Below are positions 6,946 to 9,348 of a stretch of 9,348 bases of DNA, in pieces (the stretch's first letter is position 1; each line of letters begins with the position of its first letter). The DNA is from Propionibacteriaceae bacterium. GTDB taxonomy: Bacteria > Actinomycetota > Actinomycetes > Propionibacteriales > Propionibacteriaceae. The position numbers and the translations under genes are program-made. Location of the stretch: contig JAIRVA010000238.1 in NCBI GenBank assembly GCA_031254155.1, forward strand, positions 1 to 9,348, written 5' to 3'. The notes under the pieces are model-generated. The model saw only the letters and a program-made list of their open reading frames with translations. It was not told the origin of the DNA and did not search any database.

Positions 6946-7341
6946 ATGGCGGCTCCCGCACCGCGGCGACCCGGCGAGGCCCTGGCGTCGGCCGGGGTGG
7001 TTGTCGGCGCGGGCGTGGTCTTGAGCCTTGTGTACGCTCTCACGGGCTGGGGGGTACCCTGCCTGCTCCGGGCGACCACCGGGTGGCTCTGTCCCTTCTG
7101 CGGGGGTACCCACCTGGGCGTGGCCCTCCTCCACGGTGACCTCGCCGGGGCGTGGCGGAGCAACCCCGTCGTGTTCGTCGCCGGCGGGCTTCTGGGCCTT
7201 CGGCTCATCGGGTGGACCGGGGAGGTGATCCGCCATCCGGACCGCGGCACGCGGTGGGTACCGTGGGCGGTCGCGCGCTACTGGCCGGTCGCCCTGGTGG
7301 TAGTGTGCATCGCTTGGACGCTCGCGCGGAACCTCGCGTGA
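6946..7341 (+). CDS. DUF2752 small membrane protein
   Basis: A 131-residue protein of the DUF2752 family, which has no established function. Hydrophobic segments are visible at about 14-33, 74-93 and 112-127. The family signature lies after the first segment: C39, then CPFCGGTH (49-56) and ALLHGDLAGAWRSNPVVF (60-77), matching the usual 'CPxCGxTR ... LLxGDxxxAxxxNP' pattern. Here His56 stands where most members have Arg. The two close cysteines could bind metal or form a redox pair, but nothing in the sequence decides this. The ATG at 6946 is chosen over an in-frame TTG at 6934 because GGAGGTGATC (6936-6945), complementary to the entire 16S 3' anti-Shine-Dalgarno tail, directly precedes it. 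The gene is divergent from the RDD gene and is followed by the nrdR control region. Confidence 0.85.
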   Translation: MAAPAPRRPGEALASAGVVVGAGVVLSLVYALTGWGVPCLLRATTGWLCPFCGGTHLGVALLHGDLAGAWRSNPVVFVAGGLLGLRLIGWTGEVIRHPDRGTRWVPWAVARYWPVALVVVCIAWTLARNLA

Positions 7342-7379
7342 CGAGGAATTTTCCGTCACCGTGACACGGCGTGTCGGCT

Positions 7380-7409
7380 TTGCCCACCTACTACATCTAG
7401 TAGTAACAT
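7380..7409 (+). promoter_or_regulatory. Candidate nrdR-nrdJ promoter
   Basis: -35-like TTGCCC (7380-7385), an 18-nt spacer and -10 TAACAT (7404-7409). The spacer contains the first NrdR-box-like palindrome exactly, and the second begins just past the expected start point, a layout suited to repression. The hexamers are only moderate matches. Confidence 0.4.
7388..7403. promoter_or_regulatory. NrdR box 1
   Basis: CTACTACATCTAGTAG is a 16-bp palindrome with perfect 6-bp arms (CTACTA / TAGTAG). Size and layout fit NrdR boxes, which are 16-bp palindromes upstream of ribonucleotide reductase operons. It is paired with a second box 32 bp away, centre to centre. Confidence 0.72.
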
Positions 7410-7419
7410 CGGTGTGATT

Positions 7420-7435
7420 CCACCAGTTGTAGTGG
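7420..7435. promoter_or_regulatory. NrdR box 2
   Basis: CCACCAGTTGTAGTGG is a 16-bp imperfect palindrome with CCAC / GTGG outer arms. The gap to box 1 is 16 bp (centres 32 bp apart, about three helical turns), the spacing typical of paired NrdR boxes. This spacing supports it more than its own symmetry does. Confidence 0.68.
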
Positions 7436-7483
7436 TTATCGCCCAGTGAAGACGACTTCACGGATGACGAACAGGAGCAGGGA

Positions 7484-7939
7484 ATGCATTGTCCGTACTG
7501 TAAGAACGCCGACTCGCGTGTGACTGACTCGCGCGTCGCGGACGACGGTGCCAGCATCCGGCGGCGTCGGCAGTGCCCGCAGTGCGAGCGCCGCTTCACG
7601 ACCGTGGAACAGACCCAACTGGCCGTCGTCAAGCGTTCGGGAGTGGTGGAGCCCTTCCTGCGTGACAAGGTCGTCCAGGGTGTCCGCAAGGCGTGCAAGG
7701 GCCGCCCGGTGTCCGACGACGACCTGGCCAAGCTCGGCCAGCAGGTCGAGGACACGATTCGTTCGCTCCACCTGGCCGAGGTCCCCGCCGAACGTGTCGG
7801 GCTCGCCATCCTGCCGCCCCTGCGCGAACTGGACGAGGTCGCGTATCTCCGCTTCGCCTCCGTCTACGAAAACTACGCCTCGGTTGAGGACTTTGAAACC
7901 GGCATTGCCGCACTCCGCAACCGGCCCCAGACCCACTAA
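7484..7939 (+). CDS. nrdR: NrdR, transcriptional repressor of ribonucleotide reductase genes
   Basis: A 151-residue NrdR, the normal length. It represses ribonucleotide reductase operons in response to ATP/dATP binding. An N-terminal zinc ribbon has Cys3 and Cys6 (MHCPYC) and Cys31 and Cys34 (QCPQCERRFTT), with the Arg-rich SIRRRRQ between them contacting DNA. The ATP-cone follows from about residue 46 (VVKRSGVVEPFLRDKVVQGVRKAC) and ends near VAYLRFASVYENYASVEDF (119-137). The ATG at 7484 has AGGAG 6 nt upstream. nrdJ follows after 30 bp, so the two are probably one operon, and the paired NrdR boxes upstream predict autoregulation. Identification is secure. Confidence 0.97.
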   Translation: MHCPYCKNADSRVTDSRVADDGASIRRRRQCPQCERRFTTVEQTQLAVVKRSGVVEPFLRDKVVQGVRKACKGRPVSDDDLAKLGQQVEDTIRSLHLAEVPAERVGLAILPPLRELDEVAYLRFASVYENYASVEDFETGIAALRNRPQTH

Positions 7940-7969
7940 CTCCGACTTCCGTCCAGAAAGGCTTATGCC

Positions 7970-9348
7970 ATGTCGTCTCCCCTCGTTTCCCGTTCCGGCT
8001 TGCACATTGAGCGTCGCTTTTCCTCCGCTGGCGTCCACCCGTACGACGAGGTGACCTGGGGGCGGCGTGACGTGGTCCAGACCAACTGGAAGACCAACGA
8101 CATCGTGTTCGAACAAACCGGTGTCGAGTTCCCGGACTTCTGGAGCGCCAACGCCTCGACGATCGTCACCACGAAATACTTCCGCGGCGCCCTCGGCTCG
8201 CCGGGGCGCGAAGCGAGCCTCAAGACGCTCATCGACCGGGTCGTGGGAGTGTACCGGGCGACCGGTGAGCGGGAGGGCTATTTCGCCACCGGCGCGGACG
8301 CCGCCGTCTTCGCCGATGAGCTGACGTGGATGCTGCTCCACCAGGTGTTCAGCTTCAACTCCCCGGTCTGGTTCAACGTCGGCACCCCGGCGCCGCAACA
8401 GGTGTCCGCCTGCTTCATCTTGAGCGTGGACGACTCGATCGACTCGATCCTCACCTGGTACCGCGAGGAGGGCTTCATCTTCAAGGGCGGCTCCGGCGCG
8501 GGGGTCAACCTCTCCCGGATCCGGTCCAGCAAGGAGTTACTGTCCTCGGGCGGCACGGCCTCGGGGCCGGTGAGCTTCATGCGGGGCGCCGACGCCTCGG
8601 CGGGGACGATCAAGTCCGGCGGCGCCACCCGGCGCGCGGCGAAGATGGTGATCCTCGACGTCGACCACCCCGACATCGAAGAGTTTGTCGACACCAAGGC
8701 CCGCGAAGAGGAGAAGATCCGCGCGCTGCGGGACGCCGGCTTCGACATGGATCTGGGCGGCGTGGACATCGCCTCGGTGCAGTACCAGAACGCCAACAAC
8801 TCCGTCCGCGTCTCCGACCAGTTCATGCGGGCCGTCGACGCCGACCAGCCCTTCAACCTGACCGCCCGCCTGGACGGCCACACGGTCGCCACCGTCCGGG
8901 CGCGCGAGCTGTTCACGAAGATCGCGACCGCGGCCTGGAAGTGCGCCGACCCCGGCATCCAGTACAACGACACGATCAACGCCTGGCACACGATCCCGGC
9001 CTCGGGCCCGATCACGGCGTCCAACCCGTGCAGCGAGTACATGAGCATCGACAATTCGTCGTGCAACCTGGCCTCGCTCAACCTCATGAAGTTCCTGCGT
9101 GACGACGACACTTTCGACGTCGATGGCTTCATCGCCGCGGTCGAGATCGTCATCACGGCGATGGACATCTCGATCTGTTTCGCGGACTTCCCGACCGAGC
9201 CCATCGGGGTCAACACCCGCAAGTTCCGGCAACTGGGGATCGGGTACGCGAACCTCGGCGCCCTGCTCATGGCGCTTGGCCTCGCGTACGACTCCGACGA
9301 GGGCCGGGCGGTCGCCGCCGCCGTCACCTCGCTCATGACGGGTACGGC
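7970..9348 (+). CDS. nrdJ: NrdJ, adenosylcobalamin-dependent class II ribonucleotide reductase (5' part, cut by window edge)
   Basis: The first 459 residues of a class II ribonucleotide reductase, which makes deoxyribonucleotides using adenosylcobalamin as radical source and works with or without oxygen. The N-terminus (HPYDEVTWGRRDVVQTNWK, 23-41) is the actinobacterial NrdJ type. Active-site residues: Cys148 in SACFIL and Cys365 in SSCNLASLNL as the redox pair, and the thiyl-radical Cys354 within NPCSE (352-356), with Asn352 and Glu356 present. The 11-residue gap between the last two cysteines matches Thermotoga NrdJ. FKGGSGAGVNLSRIRSS (171-187) is also typical. The reading frame is intact to the window end; the barrel C-terminus and distal part are missing. 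The ATG at 7970 has AGAAAGG 8 nt upstream; an ATG at 7965 is out of frame. It lies 30 bp after nrdR and is presumably cotranscribed. Confidence 0.96.
   Translation, partial: MSSPLVSRSGLHIERRFSSAGVHPYDEVTWGRRDVVQTNWKTNDIVFEQTGVEFPDFWSANASTIVTTKYFRGALGSPGREASLKTLIDRVVGVYRATGEREGYFATGADAAVFADELTWMLLHQVFSFNSPVWFNVGTPAPQQVSACFILSVDDSIDSILTWYREEGFIFKGGSGAGVNLSRIRSSKELLSSGGTASGPVSFMRGADASAGTIKSGGATRRAAKMVILDVDHPDIEEFVDTKAREEEKIRALRDAGFDMDLGGVDIASVQYQNANNSVRVSDQFMRAVDADQPFNLTARLDGHTVATVRARELFTKIATAAWKCADPGIQYNDTINAWHTIPASGPITASNPCSEYMSIDNSSCNLASLNLMKFLRDDDTFDVDGFIAAVEIVITAMDISICFADFPTEPIGVNTRKFRQLGIGYANLGALLMALGLAYDSDEGRAVAAAVTSLMTGT

Noticed and set aside
7363..7375. Hairpin GACAC-GGC-GTGTC after the DUF2752 gene
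   Set aside because: Only 5-6 bp with a 3-nt loop and a short T run (GGCTTT); too weak to call a terminator, although it is the only candidate there.
7436..8398. 320-codon - strand open frame over nrdR and nrdJ
   Set aside because: Shadow of two certain genes; no family features and no plausible start signal.
8278..9336. 352-codon - strand open frame over nrdJ
   Set aside because: Antisense shadow of nrdJ, low-complexity Ser/Arg-rich translation.

Overview
The window is gene-dense, about 70% G+C chromosomal DNA with actinobacterial traits: very high G+C, a UvrD2-type helicase, an actinobacterial-type LexA box (TCGAAC-N4-GTTCGA family), apparently leaderless promoters, a DUF2752 protein, and a lexA / divergent small membrane protein / nrdR / nrdJ order. 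From general knowledge, the lexA-nrdR(-nrdJ) neighbourhood is conserved in Streptomyces, and the lexA-SOS division gene-nrdR order in Mycobacterium and Corynebacterium. I do not assign a genus. I see no tRNA, rRNA, CRISPR array, insertion sequence or riboswitch, and no gene-free stretch reaches 300 bases (the longest is about 142 bp, upstream of nrdR).

Left part (1-3755): a leftward recC-recB operon for the RecBCD double-strand-break repair helicase/nuclease. recC is complete. recB starts inside the recC stop codon (ATGA overlap) and runs off the left edge after its Walker B motif. recD would be expected further left but is not in the window. A compact UvrD2-like superfamily 1 helicase (3810-5183) diverges from recC. 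It has motifs from Walker A to motif VI but appears to lack the 2B subdomain and the C-terminal HRDC region of full-length UvrD2.

Middle (5184-6258): lexA lies leftward, with a promoter whose -35 sits inside a near-perfect LexA box and whose predicted start point coincides with the ATG. Facing away from it is a gene for an 81-residue single-pass membrane protein in the slot that ChiZ (Rv2719c) or DivS, SOS-induced division regulators, occupies in relatives. It has an Arg-rich N-terminus and one C-terminal membrane segment but no LysM domain. This is the most promising candidate in the window for something undescribed.

Right part (6267-9348): a divergent pair of small membrane-protein genes (RDD family, leftward; DUF2752, rightward), then nrdR and the start of nrdJ (B12-dependent class II ribonucleotide reductase). 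Two NrdR-box-like palindromes 32 bp apart precede nrdR, so the nrdR-nrdJ operon is probably autoregulated.

Taken together, the window groups break repair (RecBC, helicase), its damage-response regulator (LexA), a probable SOS effector, and dNTP supply with its repressor (NrdR/NrdJ).
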